From assembly GCF_902635505.1 (NCBI RefSeq), contig NC_045426.1, forward strand, positions 331,938,374-332,002,373: a stretch of 64,000 bases of DNA. Reading direction: 5' to 3'. A model generated the notes under the pieces. It was not told where the DNA came from, searched no databases, and worked only from the letters and a program-made list of their open reading frames with translations. Below, piece after piece: positions 22,394 to 34,130 of this stretch (the first letter of the stretch is position 1; each line of letters starts with the position of its first letter). Origin of the DNA: Sarcophilus harrisii. Its lineage: Eukaryota; Chordata; Mammalia; Dasyuromorphia; Dasyuridae. Position numbers and translations under genes: made by a program.

Positions 22394-25300
22394 CAAGGGT
22401 ATACAGAACTGAGTCAAATTTATAAAAATAAGAGCTATTCCCCAATTGATAAGTGATCAAAAAATAAGAACAATTTTCAGATAAAATAATCATAGCAACC
22501 TATACATATATGAAGAAAATGGTCTAACTCACTATTAATTGGAGAAATGCACATTAAAACAATTTTGAAGGACTAACACATTACCTATCAGATTATCTAA
22601 TAGGACATAAAAGAAAAGTTTAAAAATGTTGAAAGAAATGTGGGAAAAATGAGACATTAATGGTGACATTGAGAACTGATTCAACCATTCTGTAGAGCAA
22701 TTTGGAACTAAGCCAAAAAGGATATACACCTATGTATACCCTTTAACCTAGTAATATCATTATTTGTTTTTTCCCTAGAGAGTTTTTTTTTTAAAAAAGA
22801 AAAGAACTTATAATATTTATAGCACCTCTTTTCTTGGAAACAAAGAATTGGAAATTGAGGAGATACCTATCAATTGGAAAATGACAATAGTGATGTGTGA
22901 TTATGATGCAATACATGTGTGTATTTGAAAAGATGAGCAGGATGCTCTCAGAAAATCTTGGAAAGACTTCCATGGGTTGATAAAAAGTGAAATGGCCTGT
23001 TTACAAAATAACAATATTGCAAGATGATCAGTGGTGAATAGAATAACTATTCTCAGACATACAATGATCCAAAACAACTATGAAGGAGTTAAGATGAAAA
23101 ATACTATTAACACACAGAGAAAGAACTGATGGTGTCTGAATGCAGGTTAAAGAATATTTTATTTTTCTTGGGTTGGTGAAAGTTTGACCTATGTTTTCTT
23201 TCATAACATGACTGTTTTGGAAAATTTTTTTCCATGGTTACACAAATATAACTTATATTAAATTGCTTACATTCTCAGTGGAGCAGGAAGGAGGAGAAGA
23301 GAAGAGAGAGAATTTGGAATTTAATGTTTTAAAAATATTAAAATTTATTTTTATATGTAACTGTAAAAACTAAAAAACTAAAAAAAATTAAAATTAGCAT
23401 AAAAATAAAGTACTTTGAAATCTAAAATAAAAAATCTATCAATAGTGAGAGGAGAAAGATTATTATACTAGTAAAAATAGGTTTAGGATTACTTTCATTG
23501 TTAGGAATGTAATAAGGAGGAGAACAGTTATGGAGAATGTACATTTTAGAATTGGGAAATTAGCAATTCACACTCAAAGGAATGGGAAATGGAATGGTAT
23601 TTGTGAGGAAGAGATACATGGATTTAATTAACAGATCTAAATGGTATTGTAGAAGTTAAACCAGTAAATGAGAAAAAGTACTAATAATAACAATTGAAGA
23701 GGTGTTATGAGTAAAAGTAAATATCCTATAAGATGAAAGAAATGTGAACATTTTTGCAGAGGCAAAAGAACCAGATGCAAGGGGAAATTGGAAATGAATT
23801 ATAATATATGAGAGAACAAAGATTAGAGAAATTTAGAAAAAAAAAAAGGATGCAATCAAGAGCAAAAGGTGGAAAGATTAGACTTAGAAGCCTAACAGGC
23901 TTAGTGTAATCAGGTCATTAGGATATTTTTCCTAAACTTTCTATAAGTTGTTAAGTTTCACATAGTTCCACTCTACAACTTTAAATGACCTCAGGGATTG
24001 GAATCCCTAAGAACACTAGGGAGGAGGCAAGAGGAACAAATTGGCCTACAGTTCCAGTAGCTGAAACTTTGAAAGTTTTCAGGGGCTGCAGTCTAGAGCA
24101 GGAATGTAAGTAAAGAAGAATTAGAAAGGTAGGATTTTTCTTCACATAAGTTACTATAATCATTTAAGAGTAAAAATTGGAAAACTCTCTTGACTCTGAC
24201 AATATTTTGTCATATTAATTAATTGTAGAAATGTAATCCTTTGTCTGACAATATGCCATACAAAAAAATGATAGAAGAAAAGTTGGTATGGAAAAATAGT
24301 TGCAGTTAATTCCATATATTAACACATAAAAGTCTAGAAAATATTAGCAAATATGTATGTATGTGTTTAACTAGGTCTAAAAACATGAAGGCATTATTTG
24401 TTCACAAAGCTGGAAAAACAACAACTAAATGATTTGATATGAATAGAGAAGGTGCAAATTCTTGTAGTTAAAAGATAAATAAGGATCATGGGTTCTGCCC
24501 TAGAAGGCCTTTTCAGAGATGAAAGTGATAATATGAACTGGAAATGGAAATTGAATTAAGATAGAAAGATTGAAAAGAATAGAAATGTAAAACAATTTGG
24601 ATCATATAGAATACCCTAATGTAGAAATCTAGACTTTAAGTAAAGCATCTGCAAAGCCAATCTGAGTGGGAGGCATGAAGAAATTTTTCTGAATCAGAAA
24701 GAACCTATGAACTTGAAATTTCTTATCTCTCTCATACATGAATGACAGTGATAACAAGTTACCTCCTTATATTGACTAAGCCTTAGATTTCTCTGGACTT
24801 CATTTCTTTGTCATTTAAATCAGTCACTCAAACAAAAATATTATCTAACACCTCTCCTGAAGCTTTAACTTCTGTGTTCTGAGGTTCTTTCTAACTCTAG
24901 TATTCTATGTGTTAATCACATTTTAACTTCACCATTCTAAAATGGTGCTCTAAAATGCCATTAAGTTGTAATATTTTATGTTCTGTGTTTTGAGGTCCTA
25001 GTAGTTCTAATATTTAATTTTCTTTCAGGTTTTTCATTTTATAATCTACATTATTATGTGCCCTTCAGTCTTTTCTATGTTTTGTATTGTAAGGTATTAC
25101 ATTTTAGATATTGCATTCAATGTAATCATATGCTGTGATTTCAGCTAGTTCTAACATTTTATCTTTCTATGGCTCACTGTTCCTGAATGGAAAAATTTGG
25201 TATCTAAAACAGAGATTACATAACAATATCTCAGAGGGAAAAAAATTATTCTCTGTCCCTTAAGTTCTTGCTTCTCCAATATGTTTAAGGAAACAGTCTA

Positions 25301-26574
25301 ATGTGAAGGGGGGAAACAGAAAATGTGTAGAAACAAAGTGATGAGGCAAGTATAATAATTGTAATAATAACTAGCATTTATATCCTGCTAAAAGATTTAA
25401 ACTAGCATAGGTGATCTCACATGGTGCTGTAAAATAGGTGTTATAAAGTTATAAATCACCATGCCTTCTATGAAAAGGGAGAAAATATATTATGAAAAGC
25501 TTATAGAAGATTTGATCAAAAACAGTGGTGAGAATTTTTTTTTTATTTTGGGAGGGGCTAGAATTAGCAGGTTTATTTGGAGCAAGTTATAAACTTACTA
25601 AAGTGACATGAGGGTATAGAAATTAGACATATCCTGAAAATGCATCCAATCAATGAACATGGGGAAGGAGTATGGTATGAAAACCAGGAAGAATTTCTCA
25701 CAAGTAACGGGCAAGTTAAGTGGTAAAGGAGAAGGAGCTAAGTAGGACAATTGACTGAGAGAGTAACATAGCCATGTAATAGTTTCTTGTATGGTACAAG
25801 AGACCTATCATGTTTACATATTAGAAAGATCCCGTGATGTGTAAGAGAGGAAAAGCAATTGGGAGTCATTGCTGCAACAAAATTTTTGGAAAGGTTATAG
25901 GAGAAAATTATATCAATAGTTAGTATAGGCAGAAGACTTATTCACAACATCCTGAATATAACACTTATTCCAAGAAAAGACCAAAGAAAGTTGAAGATGA
26001 AATTTTGAAATAGAGGCTTAGGAGGATTAGGAAAACACTCCATCTTTCTAAATAGTATTTACTCTTCATTTAAAATAATAATAACACCAACCCATGCCTT
26101 CTTCAAAGTGTTATTTTTAAAGATCACATAAAAATATTAAAGCATTTTATTAAAAATACAATGTGCTATATTTGTCTGAATAGCATAGATTCTATACACA
26201 GATAATCCAATTAGAATTTCAAGGTTTTTTCCCCTCATTCCCAAGGTCAATTCCTCCACTTATGTTATTGATCCCATTTCCTCTGGGTCCTCATTCCCTC
26301 AGTCATCACCCTTTCTTTTATGCATCTTCACTATCTCTTACTATCCGGGTTCTTCTGTCTTCAAAAAAACTTAATGTCTCAATATTTTACAAAGAAAGAA
26401 AAAACTTTTCCTTGTTATCCTCTCAACCTATCATTTTGTGTCTCTGCATTGTCAAAATTCTAAAAAGTATAATCTGAAAAATATGTCTAAATTTCTTAAA
26501 AACCTACTTACTACTAAAATCCTAACAATGTGGCTTCTTTCCCAACAACTTTACCACAATTGCTTTCTTAAAGC

Positions 26575-26999
26575 AAAGGCTCTTAAAATGGAGTCCACAA
26601 ATCCTTAAAAGGTCTGTGAATAAATATTTCAGTATAGTTGGTTTTCTTTGTAATCCTAAGCTTCTTTATCCATTTAAAAGCATTTTTCTGAGAAGAGGTT
26701 CATATGTTGTGCTTATTCAGTAGTTGACAGTCTGACTGACTATTTATGATCCCATTTGGGCTTTTCTTGGCAAAGATAGTGGAGTTGTTTGTGATTTCTT
26801 TCTCCAGTTCATTTTCCAAATGAACAATGGAAGCTAAGTGGGCTAAGTGACTTGCCCAGGGTGACACAGCTAGTAAGAATCTTATGTCAGATAAGGACTG
26901 ATAAAAACCCCTAATCATCTAACTGTCAAAAAGCTCTATAGGCTTCATCAAATTCCCAAAGGAGTCTGAAGATGAAAAAAAAAAAGTTAATAACCCTGG
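26575..26999. mobile_element. MITE-like DNA transposon with SINE inserted
   Basis: Terminal inverted repeats of the type aggctcttaaaatggagtcc on the left and aagttaataaccctgg on the right. The interior has taaatatttcagtatagttg and gcttcatcaaattcccaaag. The copy at 53436-53939 has the same layout and the same SINE insertion point, and 28498-28683 is an uninterrupted relative. It resembles mammalian MITEs with ends like ggttcttaacct. Family name not determined. Confidence 0.6.
26703..26930 (-). repeat. MAR1-type SINE inside the MITE
   Basis: Reverse-complement SINE: RTE-like tail first (cttattcagtagttgaca), then tgatcccatttgggcttttc, then gtgacttgcccagggtgaca in the head region. The 5' end is lost. 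The equivalent SINE at 53611-53868 sits at the same place in the paralogous MITE. Confidence 0.85.
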
Positions 27000-27497
27000 C
27001 TTTGAGGTAACTGATATTAAACCTATTTCCAAATCAAATTACATTTTATTTGTTGTATCTTTGACTTTGCTGAGGTATTTAATACTATGAGCCACCAACT
27101 TCTAATCAATAGTCTTTACTTCCTCAGCTTTGATGATATTGTTCTTTTAGTTCTCCACTTCTGTCTTCAACCAAACTCTCTTTGCTGGCTTTCTGAACTT
27201 TTTAATCTCTATCTGTCCCTTAAATAAAGTTTTCATAGTTCATATTTCTCCTTTCTCTCTACACTTTTTTTCTGGTGATGTCTTTACTATAACGCCTTCA
27301 TATAGATGATTCCTAAGTTTCTCTTCCCAACTCCCATCTATATTATCAGGCTTCTGTCTCCTGTATTGACTTATTCAATCTGCTTTACTAGGTCAGCACC
27401 CTAAATTCAGTATTCCAAAACTGAAGTCATTCTCCCTCCAAAAATTTCCTGCCCATCTATCCATTTTCTATTTTTGTTGATATGCCTGTCAAAGTTC

Positions 27498-27688
27498 CAG
27501 GGATCCTCAAACTACGTCTGCGGGCCAGATGCAACAGCTGAGGATGGTTATTTCCCTCACCCAGGGCTATGACGTTTCTTTATTTAAAGGCCCATAAAAC
27601 AAAAGTTTTGTTTTTACTATAGTCTGGCCCTCCAACAGTCTGAGGGACAGTGAACTGGCCCCCTATTTAAAAAGTTTGAAGACCCCTG
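27498..27688. mobile_element. hAT-type MITE, 191 bp
   Basis: Ends are cagggatcctcaaact and agtttgaagacccctg, inverted repeats matching at 14 of 16 positions. The interior has gggctatgacgtttctttat and actgtctgagggacagtgaa-like text typical of a Charlie-group non-autonomous element. I could not see an 8-bp target duplication in the flanks, so divergence or a small deletion is likely. It is absent from unit 4 because that stretch is deleted there. Confidence 0.75.
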
Positions 27689-28497
27689 CGTCTAAATCAT
27701 CAGTAATCTGAAATTTATCAGTCATTTATGATTCTACATAATCATAAATCATAATTATTCAATACTATCTATTTGAGTTCTACCTTATCCCTTGCATCCA
27801 TTCACTTTTTTCTACACCACCACCACTAACCAGATTTTGATTTTTACAACTTCTGCCTTGGACTATAGCAATAAACTTTGAATTTGTCCTTGTCTCTCAT
27901 CTCCTCAATATGTTGTCAAAAGAAAAGGTTTCTTTTCTCATTTTCAAGACTACCTCCTCCACCTGTTCTTTTGATCCTATTTCCATTTCTTTAGAACTTC
28001 ATTCCTTTAATCTTCTCTCTCTGACTCTACTTTTCCCTTCTCTTTTCTAAACTTCAAACTGATTCCCTCAAAAAATCCCTTTTCCTACTGTTTTGCTTTC
28101 ACTCTATAAATTTAAAATTTAAACTAAAGTTTTAAAGTTTTAACTTTTTTGACTAGCATACCGTGTTCTTCACAATCTCATTCTAACTTATTTAACCAGC
28201 CTTATCTCGCTCATATCTTTCCCATATTCTCCATTTCGCTAATGTGAGAGACTTAATATCCTCTATTTTTACCCAGTTCTATTTTTATTCATTCTGTCCC
28301 TCCTAAATGGAATAGATTGCTCCTATTTATTTCTACCCATCAAAATGTCTTCCTTCCTTCAAGGAGCAATTCTTGTCTAACCTTATCCAAGAATTGATCT
28401 TGACTTTCCTTTTGCCCAACCTCCAAACTAAAAGTGATCATTTCCTTTTCAAATTTCTCTTAGTATTTTGTTAGAGCCACTACTTTGCAGTTATTGC

Positions 28498-28683
28498 AAA
28501 GCTTCTTAATCAGAGATCTGTGAATATTTTTTCAATATTTTGATAATAATTTGAATATAACTGATTTTCTTTGAAATCCAACATATTTTATTTTATACAA
28601 ATAAAAACTTTATTCTGAGATGGTCCATACATTTCATCAAATGTGTAAAGGATCCATAACATAAAAAAGGTTAAGGAATCTTG
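28498..28683. mobile_element. MITE-like element, uninterrupted copy
   Basis: Left end gcttcttaatcagagatctg, right end ataaaaaaggttaaggaatc, interior tattctgagatggtccatac and catttcatcaaatgtg. Same family as 26575-26999 but without the SINE, so it shows what the empty element looks like. Confidence 0.6.
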
Positions 28684-29906
28684 TGTCATCTTCTGGATAT
28701 CTGTATGTCCATCTTATCCTTACCAACATGACAACCAGGCAAATTATTCCAACTTGAAATATGTCTTCTTTCATTTTTATATTCCTAGAATCAAGTAAAA
28801 ATATTACTCCCAATGAGTTTATTGAATTAAATTAAATACAATCATAGATCATAGTTATCCAAATTGAAACAGTGTATTAAGATACAAAGGGAAACAAGAA
28901 ACCATAGAATCAGCAGGTATGGAGGGATTTGTATGTTAAGCCAATGTTCAATTACTTTCCAATAGCAAAAAACAAATCACAGGAGGAGATAGAAAAATTT
29001 ACATCCTTTTTTCGTTTCACTGTTATATAATAAAATGTTGGTTTTATATTTTATATTTGACTCTATTCTGTAACTGCCTAAGCTATGTTTTATCTTTTAA
29101 TTCATTTTAGAAATTCACAAGTTTAAAAAAGTTAGTCTCTCTAAGTTAAGTTTAAAAGTTTAGTTTTCCTTTTAAAATACATTAATTTTAAAGAGCCAGC
29201 TATCTAAGTTTGAGTTCCATTTCCCAATAAATTTATTTTAGTTCAAGGAAACTTGTTATTTCTATACTACTGACTCTCCTTGGACCATTAGTGGGAATGT
29301 TATTTTTTAGGTTCAGATGTATAGCTTTCCTTTGAATCACTGAATGTCAAAGAAATCTGTTATCTTTGTTCTATTAAGAAGAAAATGAACTCTATCAATC
29401 AACCTTTTTTGATAGCAAGATGGAAAGAAAGGTGTTAGTCCCAAATGTTTAATTGATCGTATTGCTTGGCTTTCTATGATGTTTCTGATTTTGTAATCAA
29501 TAATATTGTTTTCCATATGTGATACACCCTATTTTTTGTTCTGAGCTTTCCAGATAAAAATATTAAAAGGCTAATTCACCTTATCTCATAATCTTTTTGC
29601 TTATTGAGAAGATTAGAGACTTCATTTATTGGTAAGTGGTAAATTTAACAATAAATTGATTGTGCTTGGAACTTTCTAACTTGCTGTGTAATACTTTTAA
29701 TAGTGTCATTGTTTTTTTTAATCTTTTTTCTTCTTTTCAGTTTTCTTCTTTTCTTTTTTTCAGTTTTATTTACATGTAAATAGCTTTAAGTTGTCAATTC
29801 TAATAGTCTGTAAATAAAATATTATAATGGACTAAAATTTTTAAAAACATATCATTGTTACTTATCATTACAATTTACATGAACTGTATTTTCCCCTAAA
29901 TCCTTC

Positions 29907-29908
29907 AG
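29907..29908 (+). other. Predicted splice acceptor before OR coding exon 2
   Basis: The run ttttcccctaaatccttcag ends here. The coding ATG follows 20 bases later. The unit 4 pseudogene keeps the same site (aaattttttag at 55002-55003). Confidence 0.6.
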
Positions 29909-29917
29909 GTAACCTAA

Positions 29918-29926
29918 ATGCGATAA
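29918..29926 (+). promoter_or_regulatory. Two-codon upstream open frame (atg cga taa)
   Basis: The minimal frame starts 10 bases before the OR start and stops immediately ahead of it. If the splice acceptor at 29908 is right, it lies in the mature leader and could lower initiation at the OR ATG. A regulatory role is only inferred. Confidence 0.4.
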
Positions 29927-29927
29927 C

Positions 29928-30869
29928 ATGGAAAAGGAGAATTATACAGTTGTGAAAGAGTTTTATATGGTGGGGCTTTCTAATTACCCCAGTCTCCAGA
30001 TGCTTCTTTATGTTCTCTGCCTATTGATGTATTTGGTGATTCTACTGGGAAACAGTATCCTCATTATCATAAGCATCCTAGATCCCCACCTCCACACTCC
30101 TATGTATTTTTTTCTTGGGAACCTCTCTTTTCTGGACATCTGCTACACATCCTGCACTATCCCTCAAATGCTGATAAATTTTATGTCTAAGAAAAAATCC
30201 ATCTCCTTCATAGGATGTGCCCTACAGTTGTTTCTTTCTCTTGGACTTGGATCCATAGAATGTCTACTGTTGACAGTAATGGCTTTTGACCGATATGTAG
30301 CCATCTGCAATCCCCTAAGATACACCATCATCATGAACAGGAGCCTCTGTGTACAGATGGCTGCTTGGACCTGGATTATAGGATTTCTGAACTCTCTGAT
30401 ACAATCTATGCTTGCCCTAAAAATGCCCTTATGTGAGAACATAATTGACCACCTTACATGTGAAATTCTTGCTATTTTGAAGGTTATCTGTGGAGACATC
30501 TCCCTCAATATATTTATTATGATAATTGCAAGCATTGTTCTCTTAATCACTCCTCTGGTGCTTATTTTCTTTTCTTATGTCTTTATACTATCAACTATCC
30601 TGAGAATTAAATCTACTGAAGGAAGACAAAAAGCCTTCTCCACTTGTTCAGCCCACCTGACTGTGGTGATCTTGTTCTATGGCTCTGCTCTTTTTATGTA
30701 CATGAAACCCAAGTCAAAGGACACTAAGCTTTTTGATGAACTCTTTGGGTTGTCTTACTGGGTGATCACCCCAATGCTGAACCCCATCATCTATAGTCTG
30801 AGGAACAAAGAGGTAAAAGAATGTGTGAAGAAAGTACTCATCAAAAATCTATATTTAAGGAAAATGTGA
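29928..30869 (+). CDS. OR13D1-like: Olfactory receptor, family 13 (OR13D1-like), intact
   Basis: A 313-residue intact class II OR in one coding exon. It aligns without gaps to the OR at 3850-4791 (244 of 313 identical by hand count). Landmarks: NYT glycosylation site at 5-7; GN at 41-42; LHTPMYFF at 55-62; MAFDRYVAIC at 118-127; Cys97, Cys169 and Cys178; [10 protein letters not shown] at 235-244; PMLNPIIY at 282-289. Differences from the first OR cluster in TM3 to TM5 (residues 101-200 hold 27 of the 69), the usual odorant-contact zone, which suggests different ligands. The carboxy end KKVLIKNLYLRKM resembles human OR13D1 (from memory). Probable role: odorant receptor at the cilium. The chosen ATG has an a at -3 and g at +4 (acatgg). 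Its closest paralogue is the broken gene at 55023. Confidence 0.95.
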   Translation: MEKENYTVVKEFYMVGLSNYPSLQMLLYVLCLLMYLVILLGNSILIIISILDPHLHTPMYFFLGNLSFLDICYTSCTIPQMLINFMSKKKSISFIGCALQLFLSLGLGSIECLLLTVMAFDRYVAICNPLRYTIIMNRSLCVQMAAWTWIIGFLNSLIQSMLALKMPLCENIIDHLTCEILAILKVICGDISLNIFIMIIASIVLLITPLVLIFFSYVFILSTILRIKSTEGRQKAFSTCSAHLTVVILFYGSALFMYMKPKSKDTKLFDELFGLSYWVITPMLNPIIYSLRNKEVKECVKKVLIKNLYLRKM

Positions 30870-31369
30870 AATATAAATATGAAAGTTGACCCATATTGTG
30901 CAAGCTCTTATTTTCTCTTTTTTCAAACCCAACACCTTGTTGGGTGTTATCAGTAAGATAAAAGTGACTGAAAAACTTCATATGGGATCCTCATCCTTTT
31001 TCATACAGAATATACACTTATGAAGCATAGTTTTGCTGGTAGGCCTGCTAATTCTCCCACCTATACCTCTGCTTGACTTTCTAATTTTGATGATGAATTT
31101 TGTTAAATTGTCACATATATCCCCCTATCCATGTAGCTAATAATTTGTAGTTTGTTTAAAAAAATTACCTTTTTAATTTCCATTTATTGCTTCCAAATGC
31201 CTAATCTCAGATTTCACAGATTTATTAGAAACAGCTGCTAAAATCTTAAGATATTTATGTGAAATAGGGATTGTATTTAATGTGCTAAGTCTTAGGGAAA
31301 AAATAAGAGATATAACTTCTTTCTATTCTACAGGAGTTTAAATATAGCTAAATTAGACAACCAAATGAA

Positions 31370-31516
31370 TAGTTCTAGTTGTCAAAGATCTCAAGGACCA
31401 ACTAGTCCATCTCATGCTTTACCAAAAATCCAGTTTATCATACACCAAACAAATGGATTTTCAGCCATTACTTCGCAAACTACAGTGAGAGTAACTCACT
31501 ACCTACTAAGTCAACC
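31370..31516 (-). mobile_element. CR1/L3-type LINE fragment
   Basis: Antisense CR1/L3 3'-region text: aaggaccaactagtccatct, then tggattttcagccatta and gagagtaactcactacctac. The same fragment is present in unit 4 near 56460-56595. It is interrupted at its end by the L1 at 31531. Confidence 0.6.
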
Positions 31517-31530
31517 TATCACATACTTTA
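31517..31530. repeat. Target-site duplication, left copy (14 bp)
   Basis: tatcacatacttta, exactly repeated at 31881-31894 around a reverse L1 end. Confidence 0.9.
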
Positions 31531-31880
31531 GTTTTTTATTTTAATAGTAGTTTTTTATTTTCAAAATGCATGCAAACATAGTTTTTTAACATTTACCCTT
31601 ACAAGATCTTGTGTTGCAAAATTTTCTCCCTTCCTTTCCCCCACCCCCTTCTCCTAGCCAGCAAGCAATCCAATATAGGTTAAACTTGCAATTCTTCCAA
31701 ACATATTTCCACATTTATCATACTGCACAAGAAAAATCAGATCAAAACATGGGGAGTGAATGAGAAAGAAAAAAACAAGTAAACAACAACAAAAGGGTGA
31801 AAATACTATGTTGTGATCCATATTCAGTCCCCCACAATTCTCTTTCTGGACGCAGATAGCTCTCTCTATCACAAGTCCAT
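31531..31880 (-). mobile_element. 5'-truncated L1 3' UTR insertion, 350 bp
   Basis: A reverse L1 3' UTR (poly(T)-like start, ttattttcaaaatgcatgca, tccaatataggttaaac, gaaaatactatgttgtgatc). It is flanked by an exact 14-bp duplication. The paralogous site in unit 4 (about 56600-56612, aacctattacattattgaat) lacks the insertion, so this L1 landed after units 3 and 4 separated, or in one copy only. Confidence 0.92.
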
Positions 31881-31894
31881 TATCACATACTTTA
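31881..31894. repeat. Target-site duplication, right copy (14 bp)
   Basis: Identical to 31517-31530. Confidence 0.9.
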
Positions 31895-32039
31895 ACATTT
31901 CTAATCCTCTAGGTATTTAAGGAAATAACAATATGAAGAAATTTCTTCTGTTTTTACAAATTCCCTTGTTTTCTCCTAGTTCTATCGTCTAAGTCTACTC
32001 CATAAGTCATTAAATTGGCATTTATTGAGTGCTTACTAA

Positions 32040-32765
32040 TGAAGAAATTGAGAAGAGTAGGACAACAAGTGGGTAATTGATGGAATAGAGTGAACTCCAC
32101 TAATGATATTTGTGATTATTCTAAAGATAATCAATTTTGGGTGTAGTTCAAATTCTTTCCTTTAAGAAAACTTCACACAGTTGTGGGAATTGGGAGAAAG
32201 TCTTATTGTATTGTTTGAACCTAGCTCTGTGTGGTTGGGAAACTGGACCACCTTTCCTTGTTACTTAGAGATCCTTGGCCATGTGACTATGTTTTACTGA
32301 CTAGAAATCCAGTCAGATACAAAGCTTGAGGCAAAGGATTTTCTGACACTTGTATATCTCAAGCAATTCATATGATATCTTATTTGAAAACTGGTCCATA
32401 CTGATCAATCAGTTATTGTTTCCATGTTCCCTTGATTGTTTATACATACTTGGAGGACAGTGGGAAGCCCCTTTGTCTGATTTCAGGGAATCATACCTGT
32501 TCACTATTCATCTTGGAAGAGTTCTTTGGAATTTTTGTAAAGTTGGTAACTTAGAAAGTTCCCACTCTGTCATCCAATTAGAAATCAGATAACCTAATAT
32601 ATTGTTTTCTCTTAATTAATTGGCTTTATTGATTGTTTTTAATGTATAAAAGCCTATTTGCCCTGGATTTGGGTACCGGATCTAATCTGAGATTGTCTGT
32701 TTCCAGTTTGTTGGGGTTATATTTCTTATTAAACATATCAGAATATTAAACCTTTGTTTTCCTGT
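32040..32765 (+). mobile_element. Possible old solo LTR
   Basis: About 700 bases with LTR-like features near the end: a TATA-like tataaaag at 32646, then a gggtaccggatc stretch and an AT-rich tail with attaaacat. The matching place in unit 4 (56755-56920) keeps only the last part, so any element predates the duplication and decayed there. No target duplication or internal virus genes are seen. The assignment is tentative; if real it is a fossil of unassigned family. Confidence 0.3.
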
Positions 32766-33229
32766 CATTTTATTTTTCACCCACCACCTATGTACTAGGC
32801 ACTGTGATTACACTGTACTGAACACTGAAGATGCAAAGAAAAAAATGTGAAAAACTATAATGACCAGCATGTATTACAACATTCCAGACATTGCTTAACC
32901 ATGGCAAATTATAGTAAGGATATCTATATAACTCTGCATGCAATGCTACTCATTTTATAACATGACATATCAATTCTGCAAGTCCTGTCAATAATAATAA
33001 TGAGGCTAACCAAACATAAACTCTGTAGTTCCATTTCCTTTTTAAAAGATGCACTAAGCTCCCCTTTAAAAATCTACTTTATATAATGTTTCCAAATCTT
33101 AGTAAGAGTTGAGTAAGCAGAGAAATCTCACCTCACCAAACACAGATCAGTAGGAAAAAAAAAAATTACATCAAACTATTTGAAAAATGTGATGGGGGTG
33201 GGGGTTAATGATAAAAAGATTATTTGATG

Positions 33230-34130
33230 ATAGAATCTCAAAAGTGAAAGGAACTTCAAAGGTAGCTAGTCCAAAACCACCCATATTTTAGCTCTTTTCT
33301 GTAACATCCCGAACAACCCTAGAAAGAATAAAAATATACAGGCAGAGGTAATAATTTCCCCCAATTAATGATAGAGTTGTTGGGGGTATTATTCATTAGG
33401 AAGTTTCCATATGTTGAGCTAAAATCTTCTCATATTGAAAATTATTTGTATCTAGTAACATGCCCATATTTTTTCTATCTCAACCATTTATTGAGCTTGA
33501 ATTCTACTAAATCTCTCACTTCTTTCTCAACATGTCTAACTGTGTCTACACCTTTTGTTTGCAAAGTTTAACCTTTAATACTAATTGTATGTATTTTCCT
33601 TTGGTCCTATTGTTTCCTCTCATCCAATTTAAAAGTTTTAATCACTCTTTTTGAATTCTAGTTCTTTCATCCAGTGTGTTAGTTACCCCTCCCAAGTTTG
33701 TATGATCTGTAGTTTTTGTGGGTAAGGATTTTATATTCATGCCAACTTTATCTTTAAGTCACTGATAAAGTTGTCAAGCACCCACAGGGGCAAAAACAAA
33801 TAACTGAGAAACCTTTTTCCAACTTGACATTGAAGTATTAATAACATTTTTAACTCTATCCATTCCATCAATTGTGAATACATTTCATGGTATCATCTGA
33901 GCCAGGTCTCTCCATCTTTTTCATATGAGTAACAGGAGAGGTTTTACTAAATGCTTTGTGAAAATCTTGGTAAACTCTATAGTTTAGTAATTTTGTAACC
34001 CTGTTAAAAAATAAAAAGGAAAAAAGAAAAAACTCAGTCAAACAAGTCCTATGCAAATTAAATTCATTCTGATTCCTTTTGATATTCTTTTTTCTAGGTT
34101 TTCATTGATCATCCCATGAGATTCTTGATT
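33230..34130 (-). mobile_element. CR1/L3-type LINE, decayed, with reverse transcriptase scrap
   Basis: The start of the antisense copy is gaaaggaacttcaaaggtag. The minus-strand reading at 33868-34056 contains YQDFHKAFSKTSPVTH, which matches the CR1 reverse transcriptase motif DFSKAFDTVxH. The stretch near 33660-33780 (gtgttagttacccctcccaa) is likewise CR1-like. It is paralogous to 57785-59330 but shorter by about 700 bases. Dead copy. Confidence 0.65.

Larger units (their letters stand above)
20690..23395 (+). mobile_element. HAL1-like retrotransposon, copy B, split by a young L1
   Basis: It starts in the spacer downstream of ORF1 (tactgggagaaaagaaaaag, compare 36068 in copy C). It reaches the half-L1 junction at about 21010-21060 (ggagagaaatacagttagca, then gataaaggcctca). 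After the L1 inserted at 21076-22378 it resumes at 22394 with the ORF2 tail (aactgagtcaaatttataaa) and 3' UTR and ends near 23395 in A-rich DNA. ORF1 itself is lost. It lies at the boundary between OR units 2 and 3. Confidence 0.75.
26235..28480 (+). mobile_element. L2 LINE, old copy with three nested insertions
   Basis: A sense-strand L2 reverse transcriptase region in decayed form. The FDTVDH-type motif appears near 27055-27090 (DFAEVFNTMSH), followed by text matching the L2 domain (SLCWLSELFNLYLSL). The L2 3' part near 28290-28400 includes ttccttccttcaaggagcaa. It is interrupted by a MITE at 26575-26999 (itself holding a SINE) and by a hAT-type MITE at 27498-27688. The 26.2-27.3 kb part has a matching copy in unit 4, so the L2 and the first MITE predate the duplication. 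Confidence 0.7.

Noticed and set aside
23420-26210. Possible unannotated gene in unit 3 flank
   Set aside because: The similarity with unit 4 is due to duplication; there is no long frame shared between the two copies and no coding pattern.
30164-30550. 128-codon reverse frame inside the OR
   Set aside because: Antisense shadow of the OR coding exon; similar shadows lie at 4144-4374, 19640-19894, 43432-43737 and 55403-55645.
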